A DNA stretch of 64,000 bases. Origin: Sphingobacteriales bacterium (GTDB lineage Bacteria > Bacteroidota > Bacteroidia > Chitinophagales > UBA2359). Under the pieces are notes generated by a model that ran no database searches, was not told where the DNA came from, and was given only the letters and a program-made list of their open reading frames with translations. How positions within the stretch are numbered: position 1 is the first letter of the stretch; each line of letters begins with the position of its first letter. Shown piece by piece: positions 46,349 to 57,963 of this stretch. The DNA lies in contig JADJTE010000002.1 of NCBI GenBank assembly GCA_016711295.1, forward strand, positions 682,001 through 746,000. The letters run 5' to 3'. Both the position numbers and the translations under genes were made by a program.

Positions 46349-49300
46349 TTATTTTATGATAATGATTTTACCAGTAGCCATAATAACACCTTGCTGACTA
46401 AGTTGCGTCATCAATATGCCATTGGGTAGCCCACTGATATCTATAGTACTACTTTTGCCACTAACGTTTTGTTGTGTTACCACTTTACCTGTATAGTCGT
46501 ATAGGCTCAGTAGCGCGTTGGAGTAGGGCAGTTCCCACACGACCAACACGCTGTTCTGGGCAGGATTGGGGGCTATGTGTAGCGGGGCGGCTTCGCCTTG
46601 GTCCTGGTGGGTGTCGGTTTTGTAGTTGGGTGTGCGGTCGTAAGCAGTATGCTGGCGCTGTGCTTTAAGGCTTTGTGCCATGATGTTTGTAGCAGCCTTT
46701 GTGTTGGGCAGAGCTTCCTCCTCCACGGTTTCGGGCAGGGGCATCGCCGCCTTGCCGCTGCCGTCGTCGTATTCGGGTGTGGGGTTGGTATCTAAATCGT
46801 CTATAATAGCCGTGAATAGGTTGTAAAAATCTATGTCGGGCTGCTCGTCCAAGGGTATTTGGGCGAGTTTGGTGGTGGCGGCTGCCAATTCGCGCTCGTT
46901 GGTGTAGGTGGCTACCAATAGTTTGCGGTCGCTCAGTAGGTCGCGGGCTTCGAGGTCGGCTTTTGCGGCGGCGTATTGTCTGGCTTTGACGTGGCTGCGC
47001 AACAATTCGGCAAATAGTGCTTCGCGCTCCTTGTCGCTTAGGTCGGTGGATAGGAGGCGGCTGCGTATATTGGCTATTTTTTCGGCATAGTCACCGCCTA
47101 TTTCGGCAAATAGGTCGCAGGCGTTTTCATCTCCCTCGCATACGTACACCTCTACATTACTCGAGACGATAGTAGGGGTATAGTCGTCGGGCAGGCAGGT
47201 AATTTGGAAGTTGGCATTGGGGTTGGCATAGTAAATGTGCTGTTGTGCGGCGGCACCCGTGATAGTGTGCCAAAGGTTGGCGGTGGGGTTTATATTAAGG
47301 TCAGCAGGCTCGCATCCGCCTTGGTTGCTGAACGCGGGGGTGTCGTCGTCTATGTATAGGTCGTATTGGCTGCGGGCGGCGTACTCGTTGCAGTCTATAT
47401 ATACGTATCGGTTTTGCCCGGCGGATGGGGTTTCTATTTGGGTGGCGGCATAAAATTGTCCGTCAAAAGGCGGTACTTCGCCAAATGTGAAATAGTTGTC
47501 ATACACATAGGTATCGTAGATATTGCCCGCATTGCTCACGACCGCCGCCCATTGGGGTGGGGTTGTGTCGTCAAAAGGTAGGTGCGAAGCAAAACGGTTG
47601 TGTGCGATGGTGCTACCGCCGCTCGTTAGGGCATATACGCCGTAGCCGCCGGGTATTTTTACCTCAAAATTGTTGTAGGCTATTTCGGACATAGCGCAGC
47701 CATTTAGGGTAATGCCGCGTTTCACGTTGTCGAATTGGCTGTTATAGATATACATACCGCCATAGAGCGAGTTGGTGCTATACGCATCTATACCTTTGTG
47801 TAGGTTCACAAATTCGTTGCCCTGCTCGTCGCTGTCGGTGCTGCCCACTATAAAATTGGACGATTTGGCAACTATACCTACGCCGCGTTGTTCCATAGTA
47901 AAGTTGCTGGGGTTTAGGTTTTCGAATCGGCAATCAGTAACGGGTATGGTATGCACGCCATAGGCATAAATGCCTACGTGCCCTATGCTCGGAAAGCGCA
48001 TGGTGCCGCTATGTCCTTGGTCTATCAAAAATTGACATTCGTTGATGCGGCTTGGGTTATCAAATTTTTGGTTTCTACATTCTATACCTACCGAGCAGTC
48101 TATAAATTGGCTGTTTTGGGCATCTACTTTGCCGCCGCCGCCCCATAGCAATACTTGTGGGGGTGGGACGGGAGTGGCGCGTAGCAATACACCTATTTTG
48201 GCATTGCGTATGGTGGCGTGGTCTAATTGCAGTAGTCCGTGGTTGGGGTCGGTATCGCCCAATCCCACTTGAGCTATTTCGCCGTTGCCCTGCACTTCTA
48301 TACCTTTCCATACATTGCCCAAGCATTCGTTGCCGCGCAGGGTGGCATGTTCTACGATGAGTTTGCCGCCTTTTTCGACGACGATGCCGCTTTCGGGGGT
48401 CATAAATTCAAGGGTGCAATGCTGTATGGTTAGGGTTATACCCGCTCCTACTTTTACAATGCCGTTAATTCGGTTATTTAAACTCCATACGGGTTGGGAC
48501 GATGGGTCGCCAGCAGTTTGGTAATGAGATAGCTCGTCTCCCGCTATAATGTCGTTTGAAAATGGTATAGCTTCGGGCATATCTAAGGTAATAGGAATGA
48601 TAGCCAAGTTATTGTTTTCGTTGCTTTCTTGATACAAACCAAGGGGGTCTATTTCGAGTACGACATAGTACTTTCCGTCAGCCAAATCGCAAGGCAATAC
48701 GATGCTGTTGCCCGGTGTCCGCGAGCCATACGAATCGCCAAAGCCTGGCGTCATGCCTTGAATGGTAGAGTTGTTGCATTGGTAGCTGTATTCTTTTCCG
48801 AAAAAATAGTTTGGGAAATCGGCGCGTTTATTTTTTACTATGTTCGGGTCTGACCACCAAGTGCCTGGGGTCGTCCCAAACATGGTCGGAAGAACCGCTA
48901 TAATTATCAATCATACCTACGATGTTGTTTTTGTCGATGTTCGTTCCTACAAATGGGCTTCTTGCAATACAATTTATTCCATCAATAACGCAGAAACTGA
49001 GTTTGTTATAATCGCCTACTACCTGCCAATTATCAGGCAGGTTATAGTTGGGGTCGCTTGCGCTGTCGGGGCGTTTTCGCAAATCTACATGTATCCAGTT
49101 TTCGGTATGATACTGCCCGTGTTCGGGGTGGTAAATAGCATAAGCGGCGGTAGTGCCAAATTCGTCGGTCATAATGCCATTAGCATTTGCTTTATATATA
49201 CGTTGTTTGATAAGTTCTTTTAGTTCTGAGCCGTCCGCGCAATCGGTAGTGGCGTTGGCGGGCGTACATGATGTATTATCGGCATTACAACAATAAAATT

Positions 49301-49847
49301 CGCCTGTTCTATATTCTTCAAATGGACCCAGACCGATGTTTATTGCGGCTGTATTGACGGGCAGGAGCAAGGTATGTTCGTCTAAGTTTAGGGTATTATC
49401 ATCGCCCAGCACTGCCATCCAAGGCGAGACAATAAGGTCGGGCAATAGCGGGCAGTCGTCTGTGCAGTTATTAGCCGTTATGCAGCCAAGGCAAGAGGTG
49501 TAAGCAGAGTTTCTAAAACTCCGGGCACAATCCGAAGTAACCATACAGCCTATTGTCCCAAAGTAATAAGCATCGCTAACCGTACAGCCTGCTGCGTCGG
49601 TAGCAGTATAAATTAGGTTGCAGTAAGGTCCGACGGACATAGTAGTGCCATCAATATCATTATCTTGGGTCACACAGTCATACGCAAAACCCTCATAATT
49701 AAAAGGAATGGTACAGGGCTGCCCTACCAAAGCAGTTTTGCCCAACAAGAGGCAACTTAGCATAAAAGCCAAGTAAATTAAAAAACGTAAATCAATAAAT
49801 AATTTACATTTTTTATGTATATTAAATTTATGGGGGGTAAATAACAT
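46349..49847 (-). CDS. T9SS-exported lysyl-oxidase-like and beta-helix protein (frame break)
   Basis: About 1165 residues read across one frame change near 48840-48880. ATG at 49847 leads to a signal segment (LIYLAFMLSCLLLGKTALVG). A lysyl-oxidase domain follows: PDLIVSPWMAVLGDDN, IYHPEHGQYHTENWIHVDLR (copper-type HxxHxxYH), NKLSFCVIDG, then in the second frame GFGDSYGSRTPGNSIVLPC and YVVLEIDPLGLYQESNENNN. These align in order with the LOX landmarks WHxCHxHYHS, KASFCLED, GCxDTY and ESDFxNN. Next is a parallel beta-helix (LTIQHCTLEF, LIVEHATLRGNECLGNVWKG, GIVAKSSNFIVG) to about 47550, a helical region (RSHVKARQYAAAKADLEARD) and a T9SS sorting domain (LHIAPNPAQNSVLVVWE, LYDYTGKVVTQQNVSGK). Likely surface-anchored; oxidative cross-linking of amines is inferred. 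Confidence 0.8.
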
Positions 49848-50236
49848 ATTTAAAAAAACGTTTTGTAACAATGCTGTCGCCAAGTCGGTTTTGGGGCTAT
49901 GGCGGGCAGCATTGCGGTTAGATATAAAAGATAAAAAACATAAGACCGTTGCACAACAATATCAAGGCAAATGTAGCATATCGTTTTTATATTTCCAAGC
50001 TTTTGGGCAAGTTTTTTTGCGATTTTTGCCGTTTTTTTTTTGAACTAATCTTGCAAAGTCCATACTTTTTTGTCCATCAGCACCTCTGTCTGTTTTGAGC
50101 TTGGCAGATTTGATTGAAACTATATGGGGCAAAAAAGGTACATTCCTTTCTTGTATACTGGGTATTGCCGCCATTGGAAGCACCAATAAACCCCGCCTGC
50201 CTCCTTTTTGAGGGGAGTTTTTTAGAAAGTTAGGGT
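49848..50236. other. intergenic DNA without recognisable gene
   Basis: 389 bases. A CAAATGTA string (TACATTTG on the minus strand, 49970-49977 region) could be a -7 box for the gene at 49847. Near 50190-50220 there is CTCCTTTTTGAGGGGAGTTT, a hairpin recalling the dispersed repeats, which could end the flippase transcript. Confidence 0.35.
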
Positions 50237-51554
50237 TTAAATTTTTGTTTTGCGCAAGCAATAAGCACTGATAAAGGCTATGGCTATAAAACTTTGCGCA
50301 CCTACGCTAGCCCAAGCCGCGCCCAATGCTTTGTACGGAGGTATTAAGATTAGATTTAATGCCACATTGACCACTACCCCAAATCCCACCACCCAATTGA
50401 TGAGGCGCATGTTGCCGATGGCTGTCCAGAGCGTACCAACTACATAAATCAAAGAGATGGGAATAAACGACCACATTAGCCCGCCAAATACATCGGCGTA
50501 ATAAGGGCTTGCTGCGTGGTAGAGATAGCTCATGATACTTTGTCGTTCTATCCAACAAACCACGGCTATGATTGTTGAACCTATAAAGGCAGCGGCAATA
50601 CATACGCCAAACAAGCGATGCAATTGCGTAGTTTGTTGGTGGCGGCGCGTAAAAATAGGTAATAATTGGGTAGCTGCCAACGAGCCTATCATATTGAGCG
50701 CGTCTAAAAGTCGGTAGGCAGAGGCGTAAACACCCGATTGTAGATCGCCGTCGGGCAGTAGTGCCGACAGCAAAATGGCATCTATGCGCGTATAGATACT
50801 CATGAGCAATACCATGAGGGCAAAAGGTAAGGTTTGCCGCACAATAGACCGCAGTAATTGGGCATCGAAGCGGTAATTGGGCTTTTTTAGCTGCCTTTGT
50901 ACCAAATAGAATGCTAATATTGCGCTGAGTGTGTAGCTTAGGGTTTGGTATTGGGCGTATTCGATGATGCGTAGGTGCTCGCCCAACGAGCCATAGAGCA
51001 AGGCTCCGCAGAAGACAATAGCGAGCAAGCGGTCTAAAACAGACAAAAACGTATCGGTTCTAAATTGGTGCAGACCTTGCAAATTGGAACGAAAATAGGC
51101 GATATAGCCGATTAAAATTTGGTTTGCGCCCAAATAAATCAATAATTGCTGCTGCAACGTGTCGTATTGCAGCCACCAAGCCCCCAAGACACAAGCACCA
51201 ATATAGACAAGCGATAACGAGGTTTTGATACCCAATATGCTGCCCCAAGAATGGTCTAAAAGGTCGGGCTGTCGGGCAATGCGGCGGGCGTTATAACTCG
51301 ATATGCCCATATCGAGCAGGATATAGAGCAGCACCGTAAAATTGAACGTAGCGAAGTAGATGCCATATTGCGCCGTCCCGACATTGTTTTGCACTTGGCG
51401 GTCGATACCAAAAATCCAAATGGGTTTAATAAGCACATTGACTGTCAATAGCAATAAAATATTGCTAATCCATAGCCATTGGGTTTTTAGGGCATGGTCT
51501 AAGGCACGAATAGACGTGTAGAAATAAACAAGAGATGTTTTTATATTCTTGCAT
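50237..51554 (-). CDS. oligosaccharide flippase / polysaccharide biosynthesis membrane protein
   Basis: About 438 residues if read from the ATG at 51554 with a frame change near 51540 (MQEYKN, then SLVYFYTSIRALDHALKTQW). LLLTVNVLIKPIWIFGIDRQ and VQNNVGTAQYGIYFATFNFT are the typical N-terminal blocks of Bacteroidota Wzx-like proteins. Twelve or more hydrophobic helices follow, with LLDMGISSYNARRIA and SAYRLLDALNMIGSLAATQL. Such proteins flip lipid-linked glycans across the inner membrane. No glycosyltransferases are next to it. It begins only 27 bases after the rpoB terminator, so its promoter probably overlaps that area. Confidence 0.8.
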
Positions 51555-51580
51555 GATTTTATTGCTAAAATACATTAAAA

Positions 51581-51622
51581 CAGCAGCCTTATAGGCATTC
51601 CTGGTTCCCTATAAGGCTGCTG
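51581..51622 (-). terminator. terminator after rpoB
   Basis: CAGCAGCCTTATAGG and CCTATAAGGCTGCTG form a perfect 15-bp stem with a 12-base loop; on the minus strand a TTTTAATG tail follows. It lies 38 bases after the rpoB stop, where rpoC would be expected. Confidence 0.88.
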
Positions 51623-51659
51623 ACTATAAGCATAGCGGTATGCGCAAAGAATTTGACGA

Positions 51660-54600
51660 TTATTCAAATACTAAGTCTAAGGTTAGACCGCGCAATTCAT
51701 GCAGTAATACGTTGAACGATTCGGGAATACCCGGCGTAGGAATGTTTTCGCCCTTAACAATAGCTTCGTAGGCTTTGGCGCGTCCTACAATGTCGTCTGA
51801 TTTGATAGTCAATAGCTCGCGCAAGATATTAGCTGCCCTGAATGCTTCCAATGCCCAAACCTCCATCTCGCCAAAGCGTTGCCCACCAAATTGGGCTTTA
51901 CCGCCAGGGGTTGTTGGGTAATGAGCGAGTAAGGACCGATAGAACGAGCGTGCATTTTGTCATCGACCATGTGCGACAATTTGAGTATGTAAATAACACC
52001 TACCGTAGCGGGTTGGTGAAAACGCTCGCCTGTCTCGCCGTCATACAAATAGGTCTGACCCAAGGAGGGTAGCCCTGCTGTTTGTATTTCGCTCTCAATC
52101 TCATCAATAGACGGAACCGTCGAAGATGGGGCAAGCATATTTTTTACCCAATTTTAAGCCTGCCCAGCCCAATACTGTTTCGTAGATTTGCCCCAAGTTC
52201 ATACGCGAGGGTACGCCCATCGGGTTCAGTACTATATCAACGGGTTTGCCGTCTTTCAGGAAAGGCATATCTTCTTCTCGCACGATACGCGCCACGATAC
52301 CTTTATTGCCGTGTCGCCCTGCCAATTTATCGCCTACTTTGAGCTTGCGTTTTTTGGCAATATACACTTTGGCGGTTTTGAGTACGCCCGTTGGTAGGTC
52401 GTCGCCAATGCTGATATTATAGCGTTCGCGCTTGTAGCGGGCATTTTCTTCGCCGCATTTGAGCGTATAATTATGCAATAAGGCTTTGACCAAACGATTA
52501 GTTTCGTCGCTGTTAGTCCAAGAATCGGTGCGCACGTTGTCAAAATTGACATTGCCTAATGTTTTAGCCGTAAATTTGCTGCCGGCGGGCACTACTTCCT
52601 CGTTCAGGGTATTGCGTACGCCTTCCGATTTTTTGCCTTCTAAAATGGCAGCTAATTTAGAGACCAAAATGTTTTTCAGTGCGGTCAAGTTTTTCTCGTT
52701 GTGCGCATCTAATTTGGCAACGGATTCCTTTTCTTTTACCTTGCTGTCTTTGGTTTTTTTAGCGCGAGCAAATAGCTGTTTGCCGATGACTACACCCTGA
52801 ATAGAGGGCGGCAGTTTCATCGAGGCATCTTTTACGTCGCCTGCTTTGTCGCCAAAGATAGCACGAAGCAATTTTTCTTCGGGCGTGGGGTCAGATTCGC
52901 CTTTGGGCGTTATTTTACCGATGATGATATCGCCTTCTTTGACGTGCGCACCGATACGAATAATGCCATTTTCGTCCAAATCTTTGGTAGCATCTTCGCT
53001 CACATTCGGGATATCGGGTGTTAATTCCTCTTCGCCCAATTTGGTATCGCGCACTTCTAATTGGAATTCTTCGATGTGAAGCGAGGTAAAAATATCTTCT
53101 TTAACCACGCGCTCCGAAATAACGATAGCATCTTCAAAATTATACCCTTTCCAAGGCATAAATGCGACGGTAAGGTTGCGACCCAATGCCAATTCGCCGC
53201 TGTCGGTGGCATAGCCTTCGCAGAGGGTCTGCCCTGTCTCTACAATATCGCCTTTGCGCACAACGGGTTTCAGGTTGATACACGTATTTTGGTTGGTACG
53301 GCGGAACTTAGTGAGGTTATATACCACCGAATCATCTTCGAACGATACGGCACGCTCGGCGTCGGTTCGTTCATAACGCACAATCACCTTTTCTGCATCG
53401 ACATAATCAACTACGCCGCGGCGGTCAGCATTGATAAGCATACGGCAATCTTGCGCTACTTTCGCCTCTAAGCCCGTGCCGACAATCGGCGATTCAGGTT
53501 TAAGCAGAGGCACTGCTTGGCGTTGCATGTTCGACCCCATCAAGGCGCGGTTAGCGTCGTCGTTTTCCAAAAACGGAATCAACGAAGCAGATACACCTAC
53601 GATTTGGTTCGACGCTACGTCGATATATTCGAGTTGTTCGGGTTCGTGTATCGGAAAATCGCCCTGAAAACGCGCTTTGATACGGCGTTGGTGAAATTCA
53701 CCTGTTTCGGGGTCAAAATCCGATGTGGCTTGACCGATAATTTTTTCGTCCTCTTCTTCTGCCGATAAGTATTTGACCGCACCGCCTCCCGACTGCACCT
53801 TGCCGCTATCTACGCGGCGGTAGGGTGTTTCCAAAAAACCCATACCATTTACTTTGGCATGTACGCAAAGCGTCGAAATCAAACCGATATTCGGACCCTC
53901 TGGCGTTTCGATAGTACACAAACGACCATAGTGCGAATAGTGTACGTCGCGAACCTCAAAACCTGCCCGCTCGCGCGACAAACCGCCCGGACCCAGTGCC
54001 GAGATACGGCGTTTGTGGGTAATTTCGGATAGCGGGTTGGTTTGGTCTAAGAATTGCGATAATTGGCTCGTGCCAAAAAATGAACTGATAACAGAGGTCA
54101 GTGTACGTGCGTTGATGAGGTCGGTAGGCGAAAACACCTCGCTATCGCGCACGTTCATACGCTCGCGAATAGTGCGTGCCATACGCGCCAAACCCGTACT
54201 AAATTGCCCATACAACTGCTCGCCTACGGTGCGCACACGGCGGTTGCTCAGGTGGTCTATATCGTCAATTTCGGCTTTTTGATTGCACAATTGCACCAAA
54301 TAGTTGATCATCGATATAATGTCTTCGCGGGTCAATACGCGCACTTCGGGCGGATAATTGGCGTGTAGCTTTTTGTTGATTTTATAGCGACCTACTTCGC
54401 CCAAATCATAGCGTTTGTCCGAAAAGAACAATTTTTCGATAATGCCTCGTGCTGTTTCGTCGTCGGGCGCGTCGGCACCACGCAATTGGCGGTAGATATG
54501 CTGTACGGCTTCCAACTCGGAGTTAGCCGTATCTTTTTGCAAAGTATTAAAAATAATACCGTAATCGAGCGATTTATCTTGTTTTTGCAAAATAACCGTC

Positions 54601-55469
54601 TTAACACCCGATTCTAAAATAATATCAATATTATCCTCGTCAATTTCTACGTCGCGATCAATCAGTACCTCGTTGCGAACTATCGTCGAAACCTCGCCCG
54701 TATCGGTATCGGCAAGGTCTTCGATGCTACTTTCTAAGATCCGAGCAGCCAAACGGCGACCTATCGAACGCTCTAACACATCGCGCGTGGCGACTACTTC
54801 GTCAGCCAAGTCGAACAAATCTAAGATAGCTTTGTCGGTATCAAAACCAATGGCGCGAAGCAAAGTAGTGACAGGAAATTTCTTTTTGCGGTCAATATAC
54901 GCATACATAATATTGTTCACGTCGGTCGCAAACTCTATCCATGCTCCTTTGAACGGTATGACCCGCGCCGAATAAATGCGCGTACCATTGGGGTGAACGC
55001 TTTGGCTAAAAAATACGCCTGGCGAGCGGTGCAACTGCGATACCACGATGCGCTCGGCACCATTGATAACAAATGTGCCCTTGGGAGTCATATACGGAAT
55101 GCTCCCCAAAAATACTTCTTGTTCTGTTACTTTAAAATCAACGTGTTCTTCGTCATTACACGACAAACGCAATTTAGCTTTGAGTGGCACGTGATAAGTA
55201 AGCCCTCTGTCTAAGCACTCATCGATGGTATAGCGCGGTGGGTCGACAAAATAATCTAAAAATTCGAGTGCAAAAATATTGCGTGCATCGGAAATAGGGA
55301 AATTCTCCTGAAAAACCTGATACAGTCCTTCGTTGACGCGGTCTTCGGGAGTTGTTTCTATCTGAAAAAAAGTCTCAAACGACTCTAACTGAATGCCCAA
55401 CAAATCGGGGTATTCGTATGTCTGTTTGATTTTGGAAAAACTAACTCTTTTATTAATAGATTTATTCAT
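51660..55469 (-). CDS. rpoB: RNA polymerase beta subunit (frame breaks near the 3' end)
   Basis: About 1270 residues. The main frame runs from MNKSINKRVSFSKIKQTYEY to LGKKYACPIFDGSVY and contains SQLHRSPGVFF, FGTSQLSQFLDQTNPLSEIT (rifampicin region), HKRRISALGPGGLSRERAGF, HYSHYGRLCTIETPEGPNIG, GYNFEDAIVISERVVKED and GDKLAGRHGNKGIVARI. Frame changes near 52120 and 51880 are needed for SIDEIESEIQTAGLPSLGQT, DDKMHARSIGPYSLITQQPL and GEMEVWALEAFRAANIL. The end LRGLTLDLVFE is normal. The S and Q around the rifampicin site look wild type. Catalyses transcription with alpha, beta' and omega. The gene for beta' does not follow. Confidence 0.96.
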
Positions 55470-55928
55470 GTGTAGAGGCTTGGTGGGGGAATGATTAAAA
55501 GAGATGAAACATTGCGTACACTCGTTTAAAACAACAAAAAGACATTCGAAAAATAGTATTTTTCGATGCCTGACGGTATTATGTTATATGATATGTATCA
55601 AGACAAAAATAGTAGAGTCGCGATGAGAAATAGCCGTACCTATCTTTGGGATACGTGATAACTGAGAATTATAGGGTATACTTTTATCGTTGTGCCTTGG
55701 TGCTGACAATTTCAGAGTAGTAAAAAATTCTTAGGTCGGGCCTTGGGCAACTTTGAATAGCCCACTCACATCGTAGGGCGAGGCTAAAAATGCCACCAAA
55801 AATACAAAAAAAGGTTGTTTCAGGCAATAAAGTACTATAAAAAAACAAGTTCTATTGTACAGCTATTGTCTAAAACAACACTTTTATGATTGAAGAACCA
55901 ACAGTAGTAGCGGATTTACAGCCGTAGA
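55470..55928. other. 459-bp spacer between rplL and rpoB
   Basis: Unusually long for this operon. It holds no ORF of note. CAAAAATA strings on the plus strand at 55604-55611 and near 55800 read TATTTTTG on the minus strand, so rpoB may have its own promoter. AAAAATAGTATTTTT near 55552-55566 forms a small hairpin. A regulatory leader is possible but not shown. Confidence 0.35.
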
Positions 55929-56311
55929 TTATTTAATTTCTACTTCTGCACCTGCTTCTTCCATTTGTGCTTTGATGCTATTAGCTTCTTCCTTGTTTAC
56001 GCCTTGTTTGAGGGCTTGGGGTGCGCCATCTACCAAATCTTTGATTCTTTCAAGCCCAAACCGGTGATGGCTTTCACCACTTTCACCACGTTGAGTTTTT
56101 GTGCACCAGCAGATTTTAAGATAACGTCGAAAGATGTTTTTTCGGGTGCCGCTGCCGCTGCGTCACCGCCTCCGGCGGCCGGACCAGCAACCATGACGGG
56201 TGCTGCTGCTGCGGGTTCGATGCCATACTCATCTTTCAAAATAGCAGCCAATTCATTGACTTGTTTTACGGTAAGGTTTACCAATTGTTCGGCAAATGCT
56301 TTTAAATCCAT
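55929..56311 (-). CDS. rplL: 50S ribosomal protein bL7/L12 (frame break)
   Basis: MDLKAFAEQLVNLTVKQVNE is the dimerisation domain, APVMVAGPAAGGGDAAAAAP the flexible hinge, and KTSFDVILKSAGAQKLNVVK with VVKAITGLGLKES the start of the factor-binding domain. A one-base loss near 56045 shifts the frame. The rest reads KDLVDGAPQALKQGVNKEEA and AQMEEAGAEVEIK with stop at 55931-55929. About 127 residues, normal. Recruits translation factors to the ribosome. Confidence 0.95.
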
Positions 56312-56580
56312 TGTATATGGTTATTTAATTTGATTTTGAATGAAAAAAATAAAATGAATGTGAGCCAATCGCTGTTAAGTATATCCGAGTGCGTAACGTT
56401 CAAAAGAGATATACGGGCAAGCGAGGTGTGGGCATGTGGGCATTACTGTAAGCAAGGTTGTGGAAGCTCGATTGCCGATAGTTGCCCGCAGTGTGTGGGC
56501 TAAGTCGTGAAAAAACCTTTGCACAAAGGGTGGTGCAGGCTGATGATAGCCGCACACCAATGAGTATTGCGCTTTGTGTT

Positions 56581-57123
56581 TTACGACCCGCTACTTTCCT
56601 TTTCGGAAAGGGTTTGGAGGATACCTGCCAGTTTGTTGCCGCCCGATTCCAATGCCGAAATGACATTTTTCGCAGGCGATTGAAGCAAACCAATTAATTC
56701 GCCGATCAATTCGGATTTCGATTTCAGTGCGATGAGTGAATCAATCGACTCGTCGCCTACAAAAACGTCGCTTGCAATATAAGCAACTTTTAAAATAGGG
56801 CGACCATGCTCTTTACCTTTTCTAAACTCTTTGATAACCTTAGCGGGAAGGTTAGAGTTTTCAGAAAAAATAACAGTCGAAGGACCTTTTAAGTTATCTA
56901 ACAACATATCGCTGTATGTTTTGCCTTCGATGCGTTCGAGGGCTTTTTTTATCAGCGCGTTTTTGATAACTTTTACTTCTACACCTTTTTCAAAACAAAA
57001 TCTGCGGAACGCATTAATTTCGGATACCGTCAAGGTAGAGGAATCGGTCACATAGAAATAATCGTACTGACCAAATTTCTCGGTGAGATCGTTGAGAAGA
57101 CCTGCTTTTTCGTCCCTTGTCAT
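56581..57123 (-). CDS. rplJ: 50S ribosomal protein uL10
   Basis: 180 residues, intact. MTRDEKAGLLNDLTEKFGQY, YVTDSSTLTVSEINAFRRF and VKVIKNALIKKALERI are typical. It anchors L7/L12 dimers to the stalk base through its C-terminal helix. It starts 13 bases after rplA. A 269-base gap separates it from rplL; no gene seen in it. Confidence 0.95.
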   Translation of the reverse strand: MTRDEKAGLLNDLTEKFGQYDYFYVTDSSTLTVSEINAFRRFCFEKGVEVKVIKNALIKKALERIEGKTYSDMLLDNLKGPSTVIFSENSNLPAKVIKEFRKGKEHGRPILKVAYIASDVFVGDESIDSLIALKSKSELIGELIGLLQSPAKNVISALESGGNKLAGILQTLSEKESSGS

Positions 57124-57136
57124 GTTATTATATGAT

Positions 57137-57831
57137 TTAAATACCTTTTACTGTTTTGGTGTCAATAGCAATACCAGGACCCATAGTGCCTGATAAGTAA
57201 ATGCTTTTAAAATAAATACCTTTGGCAGCAGATGGTTTCATTCGCGCTAAGGTATGTAGCAATTCGGAGGCGTTTTCCGAAATTTTTTCGGGCGTAAACG
57301 ATACGCGCCCGATAGATGCGTGTACGATACCGTATTTATCGACCCTAAAAGCGATTTTACCGCCTTTAACTTCGGTAACAGCATTGCCCACATCTTGGGT
57401 TACGGTACCGGTTTTGGGGTTGGGCATCAAGCCGCGCGGACCCAAAATACGACCTAATTTACCGATTTTTGCCATTACGTTAGGCGTAGCTACGATGACA
57501 TCTACGTCTGTCCAGCCGCTCGAAATTTTGTCAATGTATTCGTCCAAACCTACGTAGTCTGCGCCCGCAGCTGTTGCTTCGGCTTCTTTTTCGGGCATAC
57601 ACAGCACAAGTACGCGCTTGGTTTTACCTGTTCCGTGTGGTAGGGTTACTGTGCCGCGCAGGGCTTGGTCGGGCTTACGCGGGTCAACACCCAAACGGAT
57701 GTGTAAATCTACGGACGCATCAAATTTGGTGATGGTTACTTCTTTCACTAAGGAAGAAGCCTCTGATAAGGTGTAAAGTTTGTTTTTTTCTACTTTACTG
57801 TTTACCTCTTGTCTTTTTTGGTGACTTTCAC
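57137..57831 (-). CDS. rplA: 50S ribosomal protein uL1 (frame break near the start)
   Basis: The intact frame from 57748 lacks the first ~28 residues of L1. Upstream, the text NSKVEKNKLYTLSEASSLVK continues into EVTITKFDASVDLHIRLGVD, and a shift at an A6 run near 57815 joins VKVTKK to RQEVNSKVEK. The start would then be GTG at 57831 (about 231 residues, the family length). LRGTVTLPHGTGKTKRVLVL and GRILGPRGLMPNPKTGTVT are the conserved blocks. L1 binds 23S rRNA at the exit-site stalk and can repress its own mRNA. Confidence 0.92.
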
Positions 57832-57963
57832 GATGTTATAATATGGAAGTGAACTACTAAGTGGCATCGGAGGAGGATTGATGCCGAAAATAGCTTAGAG
57901 CGAGATATAACGAACAGCCACGCCGCTTTGTCAAGGGAGGCGTTCTCTCTCTTTCACACTATT

